From positions 124,001 to 188,000 of the forward strand of contig JAEQBH010000651.1 of NCBI GenBank assembly GCA_016808115.1: a stretch of 64,000 bases of DNA, in the 5' to 3' direction. Origin of the DNA: Tetrastigma voinierianum (taxonomy: Eukaryota; Streptophyta; Magnoliopsida; Vitales; Vitaceae). The stretch's first letter is position 1, and every line of letters starts with the position of its first letter. The notes under the pieces were generated by a model that saw only the letters and a list, made by a program, of their open reading frames with translations, was not told the DNA's origin and did no database searches. Shown piece after piece: positions 1 to 10,334 of the stretch. The position numbers were made by a program, and so were the translations under genes.

Positions 1-660
1 ACATATATATGACTTATTGGGATTTTTTTCTAAATCCTATAGTGATCATACTAATGAAGATGAAGATTAAGGGCATAGTGGATTTCATTTGAAACTTTAG
101 ATTTGTAGTTTTTAAAATATAATTTATTTGTCACTTTATTTTGTTTAGTACTTTGAATATGAACATGTTGTTAGTTTTGTTTTATTACACTTTAACTGTT
201 TATGATTTGATATTTCATTTTTATCATGAAACTTTGAACTTGATTGGTTTGGTACTTCATTAATTCTAATTATTATGTGATTGTAGTTAGTTGTTTATGC
301 TACTAGTTGGTTTGGTTATAAATTTATAATGATGTTTAGCATTATTTCTTAGTTATTTAAAACTTAATATTATTATATTGTCAAAACACATCATTTATGC
401 ATTAATTATTATTAACGCTTGTGTTTTTTTTTTTATTTGAAGAATGACAAAATTAGATAAATTACAAGTTTTAGCATTTTTTTAATTTTGGCCGTTTGGC
501 AGCTTTAGCCTTAAGCCCGCATCAGGCAGGGCTGGTACAGTCAGCGCCGGAAAAAATGTGGGCCAAACTCGCGGAGCCCATTTGGCCGCGGCCGAATGGG
601 CGGGGCGGAAGCCCGTTTCCAGTTATAATGAAGCCTCACTTGTGAGAGCATATAGTTAAT
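1..660. other. AT-rich DNA with a GC-rich block, no gene
   Basis: The first ~480 bases are AT-rich with no coding frame I can support. Positions 487-620 change abruptly to GC-rich DNA with repeated GGCC and GCCC words (for example ggccgcggccgaatgggcgg). Blocks of this kind occur in the non-coding ends of some plant hAT transposons, and a short acidic reading frame ends in a stop near position 70. No transposase motif or terminal repeat can be shown, so the assignment stays open. Confidence 0.4.
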
Positions 661-1234
661 AACAGATGAAGGTGGCCGACATAAATGCCAAGGCGACGTT
701 GAGGATCTAGTTTAATTCGATGAGTGGGTGCAAGGGAACCTCGCTAACTGGCCAAAGCAAAAGTAAATGTGAAATATTAAGTTGATAACCTAGAACAAGT
801 TGTAATGGGGAGAAGTATTGATTGGTTGTAGGACGGAGGCGAATTAAATTTGCAGCATGAATCTTGCGCTGACCCATGCTGATAAAGGTAATTTGGTATT
901 AGTAATGGTTTTAACGATTAGTGCAGGGCGTTTGATAAAGTTATTGACCCATTGAGTATTGAACGCTCTATTCGATGAATGTACAATATCAAGGAAGGCT
1001 TGAGATATGAATTCCTGACATTATCAGGCAATTGTCTTGATAGGATGATCGGGAATTGTGCCACTGGCGAATTATCTGTTGTGTCGGCAAATGCAATGAT
1101 GCAGGTAGAAAGAGGCATACATGAGAATATCCCAGTGGACTGATTAAGCAATAAAATAATGAAAAAGTCGATAGGTGGGTGAATAGACGCGCAAATATCT
1201 CGCGAATCACGTTTAGAAATGTAAAGGGATTCAA
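661..1234 (-). pseudogene. Copia integrase core remnant
   Basis: Minus-strand frames give, in order, a segment like 'SPLGYSHVCLFLPA', one equivalent to the 'PIKTIRLDN' region but damaged, 'NQSILLPITTCSR' (the degraded SPLQLVLG region) and, near the end, 'THRIKLDPQRRLGIYVG'. These are landmarks of the integrase core and its C-terminal side in Copia elements. Multiple frameshifts make it a pseudogene. The remnant stops just after the IYVG motif. Confidence 0.7.
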
Positions 1235-1503
1235 ACGCCTTGATCTTTGTAAAAGAAATTCTAATAATTAATTTGCCTTAAGAACAAAGTAAGTACAACT
1301 AAAATCCATGATATTTCAAAATTTGTACCTTTTTAATGGATACAGACAAATTTTGAACTATACGACTACATCATTGAAGGTCGAGTGTCGAGGCGATTCA
1401 TCCCTTTGTAAAAATGTTTTTGGGTCATTGAACTTCTTGTTCATAATAGCATGAGATTCAAGAGGTCTAATAGTTGTTTGATATAATCCATATGATGAAG
1501 AAA

Positions 1504-1806
1504 TCAATTGTTCCAAGATTTGTTTTTGCTCAGTAATGAGTAAATACTCATTTCATTATGACTCATAGTTTCAATATGATACCCATTTCGTGAACATATC
1601 CTTGAAACTAAGTAAATTTTGATTAGATTTATTAGAATAAAGGGCATCATCAATTTGAAACTATATGTCATTAGGCAAAACAATAGTAGCTCTTCGGAGC
1701 CTTTAATTAGGTCAACGGGACCTGAGATAGTTTGAACATTAAATGGAACTAAAGTTAAGTTTGAAAAGTATTTCTTATCACGTATATCTTCAGGTGAATG
1801 ATCCAT
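1504..1806 (-). pseudogene. Copia protease to integrase linker remnant
   Basis: The minus-strand frame of about 100 codons contains words typical of the Copia region between protease and integrase (NLTLVPFNVQTISGPVDLIKGS, split here by description; then NGYHIETM). The usual catalytic DSG of the protease is not visible. It lies between the gag and integrase remnants in the correct order and orientation. Confidence 0.65.
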
Positions 1807-2149
1807 ATATCTTTAAAAGAAAGACAAAATTTAAATAGAAGAACTCAGTTTGTATTAAATATGTAATAAAAAGTAACATAATAAGCATATATGTTAATAA
1901 TAGCACACATTGTCATCACCAATCAAATGGTCAATTTTCCGCGGATCTTCAAAGTCGAGAGATATGAGAAATAAGTTAAAGGTATTGCGCCCGTCATTGC
2001 TCGATGAAATTGTCGTCAATTTGATTGTTGGCTTCTTGGAGGACGATAAGGATCATCAAGATCCATTATCCCTTGACCCGAATTAATAAAGTTAGTGCCG
2101 GTTGGTTCGGCACTAAACATTAGAGCATTAAAGGTCATTAAAATCTTGG

Positions 2150-3011
2150 TCATTACAACGATGCGTGACCCGATAATTTTAAATTCACGCATCTGTAACG
2201 TTGTTCATGCTTACTTTTGTTATGTGGCCACATTGCCTTTCCGGTAATATTACGAATGATTCCGAGCGATTGTGGAGTTGTTTTTCTTATTGTGAGATTG
2301 ATTATAATCACCTTGATTCCAAGAAATATAGTGACCACGACTATGGCCTCGGCCTTGTCCATAAAAATATCCACGCCCACACCCACACCTATGCCAACGT
2401 CTATTAGTTTGAATTGTGGCATTGGCTTCAAGCAATGATATAGATCCGGTAGGGTGAGATTGGTGATTTTTACTTAGCAATTCATTATTCTATTTAAATT
2501 TCTGAAAGATATGCAATTGGCACTCATAATATTTGGTAAAGCAGCTCTACATATTCTTCTGAGCATATTTAGGCGTGAAATATGGTATATGTTTTCTCAA
2601 GCATATCCTCATTCGAGACCTTTTCTCCACATAATTTTAGCTGAGAGCTAATTTTGAACAAGGCTGAGTTATAGTCACTAACCGACTTAAAATCTTGTAA
2701 TTATCGTAGATCCAATCATAAGCGGCCTTTGAAGTATTCACGATCTTTTAATGGTCATACCGTTCTTTCAAACTTTACCAAATGATCGATAGATCATGGC
2801 CGTCGAATGTCGACTTTGAGGCATACGTGATATGATGACAAAAGGAATATTAAAGCTTTTAGCAGCGATCTGTTGGGATCACGGTATTTCCTTCTTTGAT
2901 AGTATTTCTAAGATTCATAGAATCCAAGTGGATTCGACATTCAATATCAAGATAAATAATTCTTTATAGAAATATCCAAGATGACAAATTGACTTAATTG
3001 ATATTAGTCAT
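2150..3011 (-). pseudogene. Copia gag remnant (UBN2/retrotrans_gag type)
   Basis: The minus-strand translation across frames shows typical Copia gag wording: a start like MTNIN, then a segment resembling 'LDISxKNYLSW', 'KERYDH', 'NNELLSKNHQSHPTGS' and a Gly/Arg-rich stretch (GRGYFYGQGRGHSRG) followed by a damaged zinc knuckle (KHEQRYRC, then GH). The gag reads as plus-strand RNA binding and particle protein in its family. At least three frameshifts are needed, so it cannot be expressed intact. Confidence 0.75.
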
Positions 3012-3459
3012 TTTCTAAAATAATTAACAATATAAATAAGTGAAAAGATATAAAGAAAATTATAACTTAACCAGCAAAATTTAATAATAATATATATGAG
3101 CTCAAAGTGGTAATGTTTTAAAATGAGCTTGGGGTTATGGTTCCAGATTTCCTCAGTCTATCACATAGAGAAAGTGCATATTTTCAGTTATGAATCATTA
3201 ATGAAAAGAAATCTTTTTATATTAAGATTTTAAGTAGCTTAAATGCTATGAATAATGTCCAGTTTTATAGCTTCTGTCTATAAAATTTTATTTAGAAAAG
3301 AAAGAAAAGGAAAAATGAAAAATCATCTTCGTATCATGCAGTTTTGTGAGCTTTTATGCAATGCATTTCTTGTGATGATAACGTGTTATAAATAATGAAA
3401 GAGAGAGAAGAAAGAGAACTCAGGGATCCTGTTCTCACTTATCTTTTACTATCGGGGAT

Positions 3460-3533
<74 letters not shown>

Positions 3534-3854
3534 TCTTAATTAATATATTAATAGAATGCATTCATGTGATTCGCACTTATAAATATCGCAATTCATTCCA
3601 CGTTTTAATGAATTATATATAACGAGTGCTTATTTTCTATTTTAATGTATCAAATGTCATAAAAATCAAGCCTTCATTCATGAACTTCAAAATAATTTGG
3701 ATTTGGTTTCCTGTTTCGGTTAATAATTGAACATAGCATTTGTGGTAATTTAAAGGATGCCATGAAAAAGCCATCAAAATCCCAAGAAAATGAAGAAGAA
3801 GAAAAATGGTGGTCGTACAAAGACAGATGAACAAAACATGTAATGATCATCACA
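3012..3854. other. AT-rich intergenic DNA with a (TA)n tract
   Basis: No gene is supported between the Copia fragment and the copper transporter stop codon. Apart from the TA microsatellite the stretch is ordinary AT-rich DNA. It contains the 3' flank of the minus-strand transporter gene. Confidence 0.6.
3462..3528. repeat. (TA)n microsatellite, ~33 units
   Basis: An uninterrupted run of alternating T and A about 67 bases long, seen directly. Confidence 0.97.
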
Positions 3855-4369
3855 TCAGCAATTCAAAGGAGGAAGATCGAAGGCTTTTTCATAGGGCAGC
3901 ATCTGTGAAGAATCCCTGAAAACCCTACTCCCAAAAAGCAAGAAGCCAGTGGTGTATCCAGCAATGGCCGCAAGCAGCACCCCAACATTGAAGGACATGA
4001 CAGCAAGCATCACCAAGTAGGCCAAACCAATCCTCACACCATACATAGCTGTTTGGAGAAGACCAACCACAATCTTATTATTGGTGGTGGAGTTTATGAA
4101 TTTAGAGTGTGAAATCCACTCCACAAGCATTGCGATCACAAACACCATAACCAGGCCTGCATACATCCCGGAGCTTGGGCCAGCCAGCCGGAGAAGAAGA
4201 TCTCTGTACTCTTTCCCAATAAAATGTCATCTGGCTCATCATCATCATTTGGCCCCCTCCCATGTCTGCCATACCTATTTCTGTTCATGTCACCCATGGC
4301 TGTACTGTTCATGTCACCCATGGCTGTGCTGATCATGTCAACCATGTCTGTGCTGTTCATTGACTTCAT
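3855..4369 (-). CDS. COPT: COPT/Ctr-type high-affinity copper transporter, with three 1-base frameshifts
   Basis: This encodes a Ctr-family Cu(I) transporter of the plasma membrane or an endomembrane. The N-terminus is Met-rich, with an 8-residue repeat (STAMGDMN type). It is followed, in a second frame, by MMMMSQMTFYWG, the family signature before TM1. TM1 contains FFSGW; TM2 carries the MxxxM copper motif (MLAVM) and TM3 the GxxxG packing motif (GYTTG). The protein ends in PPLNC. The frame breaks at three places: a C-run (minus-strand G-run) at 4253-4257 with one base too many, CCC at 4215-4217 one base short, and about 4186 one base short. The three changes together give exactly 172 codons, a normal length of 171 residues. 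Either the gene is very recently dead, or these are consensus errors in homopolymers; I favour the latter. The start is the first ATG, preceded by a GA-rich leader (minus strand). Confidence 0.9.
4286..4357 (-). repeat. 24-bp tandem repeat x3 coding the Met-rich N-terminus of COPT
   Basis: Three consecutive 24-base units (plus strand beginning catgtcacccatggctgt) start at 4286, 4310 and 4334. Each encodes eight residues with two methionines (pattern M-x-S-T-x-M-x-D). Copper transporters use such Met pairs to bind Cu(I) outside the membrane, so repeat number would set the number of binding sites. Confidence 0.85.
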
Positions 4370-4496
4370 GCTCTCTCTCTTTTTCTCTCTCTCTCCTCTT
4401 TCTTTCTCTCTGTGTATGAGAAAATTAGGAGAAGAAGTGGATAGCTATGTAAAGAAGGAGGCGGCGGCTTCGATGGTATAGAGGAACTCCATGATT

Positions 4497-4671
4497 GTAC
4501 TACCAGTTGCGGTGATATGGTAATAATCTTCATAATAGGTTAGGGTCAAAGGTTTGATTTTGGAAGGATAAGACGTGGAAAACAAGGTTTTGAGTACAAT
4601 ATTTTCCATATTTTGACGAAGCATATGGGAATTGAAGTACCGAAAGGGGGTTGCCTGCAGTACAATTGTAC
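4497..4671 (-). promoter_or_regulatory. Cluster of five GTAC copper-response cores upstream of COPT
   Basis: GTAC occurs at 4497-4500, 4594-4597, 4637-4640, 4660-4663 and 4668-4671, i.e. 128-302 bases upstream of the transporter ATG. Fewer than one is expected in this length by chance. GTAC is the core bound by the SBP-domain regulator SPL7 (CRR1 in algae), which activates COPT genes when copper is scarce. The site is palindromic, so strand is not informative. The regulatory role here is inferred from position. Confidence 0.6.
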
Positions 4672-5639
4672 AACCACACAGCCATGGCTCTATGATTGAG
4701 GCAAAAGCAAAACAACAAACACCTTGACCCTTTTGTCAATTTTATAGCGGGGGGAAACGGGCTGAGCTAATTAAGGTTACTGGTCAAAACGATATTCGAG
4801 CCCGCGCGGACTTGCACAGCCAAAACTCTATGCAGACACAGACTATGGACCTAATATTAAAGATTAAATAATAATAAATACTTGATTTTATAATTTCATA
4901 TTTTATAAAATAAGTTTTTATAAATACTTATAATTTATTATTGTATTCTTAGATTATAGAAAAATAAATATTTTTAATAATTAAAAAATATCATATAGCC
5001 ATTAAAAATTATTTAAATTAAAAAAAGTTAAAATGGACAAAATGGGTGGGCAAATTTAAGCTAATGAGTTGCAAACCTATTAGGATACGTCGATATGCAC
5101 AATTTTTATTCCAGTCTTCCCCGTTTTTATTTGTCATAAAAAATGCAGTCAGTAAGATCGGCTTTGCAGAAATTAGAAAGAGTGTCACTTTCCCCAGTCG
5201 ATTTTATATGGTCTGTGGAATATAGGTTCGATGTTAATTGTTAGGTCACCCATTCATCCAATCCAATTCAAGTTATCCATGATGGTAGGTACTTGGTAGG
5301 TTTCGTCTTTTGTGTTGAAGATTCCTAATTCAGAATTTTAATTAATTTATTGAGCCCAATCCAATCCAAATTTAACAGAACAAACGTGGGCTTGAGTTGG
5401 GTTTAAAAAACATATATTAATACTTTTGTTAAAGGAATCTAATAAATAAATTTAAAATTATACCGAATTTTTGTATAAATTTTTATATTTTCACTAGTCG
5501 TAGACTTACTATCATAAGTTTTATTGCACACAAAATTGAACTAAAAAATAAAATAATCAAAGTAACACGTGAAGTAAAAATTATAAGAAAACACCTATGC
5601 GGCACTAAACAAGCTTGGTTAAGCAAATCATGTGGGTAC
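4672..5639. other. AT-rich intergenic DNA
   Basis: No gene, RNA or element boundary is supported between the copper transporter promoter and the LTR element starting near 5640. Confidence 0.6.
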
Positions 5640-6239
5640 CATGACTTTTTAGGTCCAGACCCACTGCTCAATAGGCTTGGCACCCGCGCAAGCCCACTGC
5701 CTAGCTCACCTCATGAAGCGGCCTCAGGCGGTCAGAAACATATTAAAGCATGAGCATGAGAAGGTGCAGTCCTAGAGCTCCGTCGGGATGCCAGTCACGT
5801 ACAATAAATACTTACCGCATATAAGAAATTTGTTATGGAAAAATACGCAAAGTATATATTTATCCCCGAATTTCCTAATTTCTAAATCCTTTATTTGAAA
5901 GGATAGTCTTTAATAAGAAAAACATATTTTATCCTTTATTTCTCAAAAAGATAATCCTTAATAAGGAAAAATAGATTTTATCCCTTAAAAGGATAATCCT
6001 TAATAAGGAAAAATATATCTTATTCCTAAAATAAGAACGGAGATTTAGGAACAAGCCCTATAAATTGGGAAGATCCGCAGAAGAGGTATCGCGATTCAGC
6101 TATCTCGACCTGTATTCTTCCTCTCCCTTCTTGCGACTTAATCATCGGATGGTAGCTGCCGTGCGTCGGATCGCCCTTTTTGCAGGTTCACATTGTGTCG
6201 TTCATGCCTCGGAGATCAGACAAAAAATTGGTAATCACA
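5640..6239 (+). repeat. 5' LTR of the tandem-repeat element
   Basis: Matches 8975-9562 with scattered indels. Shared words include aaggtgcagtcctagaa, repeated ataatcc/ttaataagg units, aataagaacggagattt, tcatgcctcggagatcagac and the end ttggtaatcaca. The primer-binding site follows directly. The left edge is approximate. Confidence 0.75.
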
Positions 6240-6240
6240 A

Positions 6241-6260
6241 TTGGCACCTTCTGTGGGAAT
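6241..6260 (+). promoter_or_regulatory. tRNA primer-binding site of the LTR element
   Basis: ttggcaccttctgtgggaat begins one base after the 5' LTR end and resembles the primer-binding site of many plant Gypsy elements. Reverse transcription would start here. Confidence 0.65.
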
Positions 6261-6599
6261 CGAACAAAAAAGTTTCGCCAATGATTGGCGAGGCAGCTCC
6301 AACGGCTGTCTAGTAACCCTGCATTAAATGCGGATCTCGATCGATCCCTGCATTCCACATACGATTCGTCGGGCGTCAGCGTGTCATGCGACTTGATGAC
6401 CCGGTCGCGGTCGATTCTTCCATTGGCGGCGGGGCATGGAGATAAAGCAAAGGAGCGAAGAAAGGTGGAAGGAGTTGCAGGAGATCATATTGAAAACTAC
6501 TTGTGAAAATAATGACCGATGGTTTCGGATCGAATCAGTGAACTGGAAAATTATTATCGATAAGTTTTATTTAAAACATTCTATCAATCTTTGCAATAG

Positions 6600-7640
6600 C
6601 CCACTTAAAAGCTCGGATGGCGCGATGAAATGACTGTCAGGCTGAGTATAGATAACATCTGGCGAGTCAACGTGAAAGCGGATGATGATCTATAAATGAG
6701 CTTTTGTCAGGCCCGGTATAGATCTTGTCTAGCTGAGTCGACATTAAAAGCCGAGAATAAGGCGCCGATAAGCGAGCTATCCAGGCTGCGATATGAATGC
6801 TTGTCCCAGCGGATTAATTCGCGGGATAGCGATCGTGACTGTCCGGCCCGGTATAGATAACATATAAGCGTTGACTTAGCTCAGTTAGCACGATAAATGA
6901 CTTGTCAGGCCAAGATAGATAACATCTAACTGGTCAACATTAAAAGCCAGGATGGCGCAGTAAATGACCTGTTCGGCCAAGTATAAATAACATCTAACTA
7001 TTCAACATTAAAAGCGGGATGGCCCGCGTCGTGGCCTATCTTGCCGGTATAGGTAACATCTAATGATCAACATTAAAGCCGGATGGAGCGATAAATGGCC
7101 GTCGGCCGGTATCGATAGCATTAAGCGAAAACCGACATTAAAAGCCCGGATGGCGCAATAAATGACCTGTCCGACCTAGTATAAATAACATCTAACTGGT
7201 CAACATTAAAAGCCCGAATAGCACAGTAAATGACTTGTCCGGCCCATGATAGATAACATCTAAGCTAGTTGTATTAAAGCAGGATGGTGCGATAAATGAG
7301 CTATCGACCCAGTATAAATAACATCCCAACTTATCGACTTAAAAGCACGGATGGCGTGATAAATGACACTATCGGGCAGTGTAGATAACATCTGGCGGGT
7401 CGACATTAAAAACCTAGATGGTCTGATAAATGACCTATCGGAAGGCCTAGTGTAGATAACATCTAAGCTGAGTCGACTTAAAAGCTTGGGATGGCGCGAT
7501 CAAATGTTATATCAGGCCCGTATAGATAACATCTAGCTAGTCAATATTAAAGCAGAATAATGTGATAAATGACCTATCAGGCCCAGTACGGATAACATCT
7601 AAGCGGTCCACTTAAAAGTCGGGATGTACTTTACATGATT
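6600..7640 (+). repeat. ~68-bp tandem repeat, about 15 copies
   Basis: The word gataacatct and close variants recur at 6651, 6721, 6856, 6918, 6986, 7052, 7113, 7184, 7252, 7316, 7384, 7455, 7523 and 7591, a spacing of 61-71 bases (one copy near 6788 is degenerate). Between them the order is constant: a 'cattaaaagc' word, 'ggatggcgcgataaatga', 'ctgtcaggcc', then the next unit. Copies differ by substitutions and many 1-3 base indels, so the array is not young. Confidence 0.9.
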
Positions 7641-8270
7641 TGTCAAACCAACCTCGTAATACCCAATATTTCGAATAAAAGCGAATAAGCGCTATGACTA
7701 TTCGGCAGCATAGCTATGCCAATCGACTGGAATAAAAGTGGGATGAAATGTTACATGACACATCAGGCTGACACTATTCTTTTGCCAGTAGGCTGAGAAC
7801 AAAGAATCCAGGATAACGCTACATGACACAGTCGGCTCGGCACCAGCTAATCTGATGGCTCATACTAGAATCGGTCGGGCTAAAGTACCACTATCAGGCG
7901 AGCATGGCTAATGTCAGTAGGCTCATATTAAAGAATGGGATGGCGCTAAATGCCTATCGACTAACATGACTAATGTCAGTAGCTCAGGATTAAGTTCGGA
8001 TAGGCGCTAAATGCCATGCTCCAGGCCGGTATGGCTATTGCCCTGACTAGCTGAATTAAAGTGAGATGAAGCTAAATGCCTATCAGGCCAATTTAGCTCA
8101 GAGCCTAAGAATCAGTGGCGCTAAATGCCCTATCCGGCCCGACATAGCTAATCTTGACTAAGCTCAGTTAAAAAGTCAAGTAGCATTTGTCTGTCAGGCC
8201 GGCATAGTTAATGCCCGGCTGGTTCATTTAATGGGACTTACGGCTCGGCCGTCAGCATTTTCTTGCTGTA
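7640..8270 (+). repeat. Diverged tandem repeat continuing the 68-bp array
   Basis: Units of about 60-65 bases share 'ggcgctaaatgcc', 'tatcaggcc', 'atagctaatg' and 'gctcattaaag' words. The layout mirrors the first array (ggatggcg, ataaatga, caggcc), which suggests both descend from one unit. Confidence 0.7.
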
Positions 8271-8480
8271 GGACTTGGCTCCCAAAGCCGTCTAGCAATT
8301 TCTAGAAGCCATTTGACACTTTCTTAATGCTAGACTTTTGGCTCTAAGCCGTCGGCTTTCTTAATAAGGAACTTCTCGCTACGGTAGTCTAACACTTTCA
8401 AAAGACAGTTATTGACTCTAAGCACACTTGTACTTTTAAAAGACCGGACTTTTAGACTCTGGCCGTGGCGCATGTTTAAA
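8270..8480 (+). repeat. Third degenerate tandem repeat, ~60 bp
   Basis: The pattern 'gactttggctctaagccgtcggc' followed by 'actttcttaa' recurs about three times in altered form near 8270, 8331 and 8395-8460. The unit differs from the two arrays upstream. Boundaries are approximate. Confidence 0.5.
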
Positions 8481-8974
8481 CACAACAATGGCTCTCGACA
8501 TGCGCCTTTCCGCTTCACCACTTGGGGGCGGCTGTGAGTCTTATTCCTCAGGTGAGCGGTCGAGGGTGGACGAAGCTAACTAAGGCCCTTTCGGCGATCT
8601 CGGCTTGAGGCTCTCGAACAAACCCTAGCAAGACTACCGAGATTGACGAAGATTGCAAAACAAAGGAAATGTTCACCCCAGCGACCTCTGCAGCGCGAGA
8701 CCCGGGGTATAGCGGGGGCTATGTAAGAAGAGGCTAAACTGCTCTTACAAGTTCTTCCGCAGACGAAGCGACTCATTGCGCTCCCTCTCGGTGATCTCGA
8801 GCCATCGGCCCGATGTTGCTGAAAACATCAAATTCCTTACACGTCTTTATATCAGCAACGGCATTGATACGCGCATTAATTCTCGGTCCCTTGACTTTCT
8901 CCGCTCAAGGTTTAAAAGCAGAGTATTTTTTAAGACTAAAGAAGTACCAACGCCGGTAGGAAAAATGGGGGCAT

Positions 8975-9562
8975 TATAGATAAATGGCTTTTAGGCCTAG
9001 ACCTTTCGATAAGCACAGGCGCCTTGCAGTGTATAAGTAATTTGACCGGCCGCATTATATTAAAACCACACGAGAACCCACTAGAAGGTGCAGTCCTAGA
9101 ACCCGTTTGGGATCCTGAGTCACCCCAACTGACCATCTTACCGCATATGGGAAATTTGTTATGGGAAAATACGCAAAGTAGATATTTATCCCTGAATTTA
9201 TAATTTAAATCACTTTATTTGGAAGGATAATTATTAATAAGGAAAATAGATTTTATCCTTATTTCTCAAGGATAATCGCCCAGCCAAGGAAAAACATATT
9301 TTATCCCTTAAAGGATAATCATGTAAGGAAAACAGAGATCTTATTATAAAATAAGAACGGAGATTTGGGAAGGCAGAGATCACATAAATTAGGAAGATCC
9401 CTACGGAAAGAGTATGCAATTGAATTATCTCAACATCCTTTTCTTCCTCCATCACACGACCATCTGAGAAGAAGCTGGCACACCGTCGTCGGATCGTCCT
9501 TTTTGAAAATTCACATTGCGCCGCTCATGCCTCGGAGATCAGACAAAATATTGGTAATCACA
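8975..9562 (+). repeat. 3' LTR of the tandem-repeat element
   Basis: Partner of the repeat at 5640-6239, ending in ttggtaatcaca. The purine-rich tract just upstream fits a polypurine primer. The two LTRs have clearly diverged, including several indels, so the insertion is not recent. Confidence 0.75.
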
Positions 9563-10334
9563 AATCAGTTATATAACTTCAAGATCAACACCCAACAAGT
9601 TAGAACAAGACACTATCAAAAGAAACTAGAAAAGAAGAAGAGTAACACAGAAATAAACGAGTCTTGTGTAAGTCCATTAACCCTTTAAAATAGATTCGTC
9701 ATTTTCCATAGATATTTTAAGAGTCACGGCATCTCCTTTAAACTATTGAACAAATGGTCTGCAAAAGCATTTTGCAGCCACTCCAACAAACTGAAGGTGT
9801 GTTTAAAGCTATCATCGACAGAGGAATAAAGGTGGAAGGAAATCAAGACTCTTTACGTACTTTAATGTGTCTTGTTTTGAAGATTTTGATGTCCTATATA
9901 TAGACTATCGAAAGAGGGTGACAAATGAAATTCCATAATGTCAAGCATTTTGGATTCTCTGACTCCTCAAATAAGGTAATAAACTTAGATTTCTAGAATT
10001 CAAAGAGAGAATTATTCAAAGAATGTCATTAATTTCATTCACTATTTCCAATCAAAATTTGATGGTCAATTATAAGAAGATTATGATATCAATTTTTATA
10101 TTTAATGATAAATATGTTATTTTCATATATGTAATTTTGAAATTTTCATATATTGATGTTATATAGTAAATATTAAGTGGGTGTTTGGTAAATCAACTCA
10201 GTAACTTAAAATAATTTATTAATTCTAATCTAAGTCACCTTAAATAAATCAAATATTTTTGATAAAAACTAAATGACAACATCATTATCTACCAGGAGTA
10301 ACCAAAACCAATCATGGGACACCTAGTAGCTCCG
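9563..10334. other. Intergenic DNA without recognised genes
   Basis: No supported gene. It lies between the tandem-repeat LTR element and the LINE remnant. Confidence 0.55.

Larger units (their letters stand above)
661..3011 (-). mobile_element. Truncated Ty1/Copia retrotransposon fragment (gag-protease-integrase)
   Basis: Read on the minus strand, this stretch gives Copia domains in order: gag from about 3011 down, a pre-integrase/protease linker near 1800-1500, then integrase to 661. All are broken by frameshifts and stops. No reverse transcriptase or RNase H follows, and similarity stops abruptly at about 660, so the 3' half is deleted or lies elsewhere. No LTR pair was identified. It lies 0.85 kb beyond the 3' end of the copper transporter gene. 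Confidence 0.8.
5640..9562 (+). mobile_element. Non-autonomous LTR retrotransposon filled with tandem repeats
   Basis: Two direct repeats of about 600 bp flank a 2.7-kb internal region. Immediately after the first one is ttggcaccttctgtgggaat, matching the tRNA primer-binding site type (TGGCGCC-TCTGTGGGA) common in Gypsy Tat/Ogre-like elements. A purine-rich tract (aggaaaaatggggg) precedes the second LTR. The internal region carries no gag, protease, reverse transcriptase or integrase that I can detect. It is mostly a ~68-bp tandem array and its diverged continuation. It would depend on an autonomous relative for movement. The LTR left edges (about 5640 and 8975) are approximate. Confidence 0.75.

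Noticed and set aside
3395..3622. 75-codon frame made largely of Tyr-Ile
   Set aside because: Translation of the (TA)n microsatellite.
5885..6030. Repeated ttaataagg/ataatcc units as a possible CRISPR-like array
   Set aside because: Short degenerate AT-rich repeats within an LTR in a plant genome, without conserved spacers.
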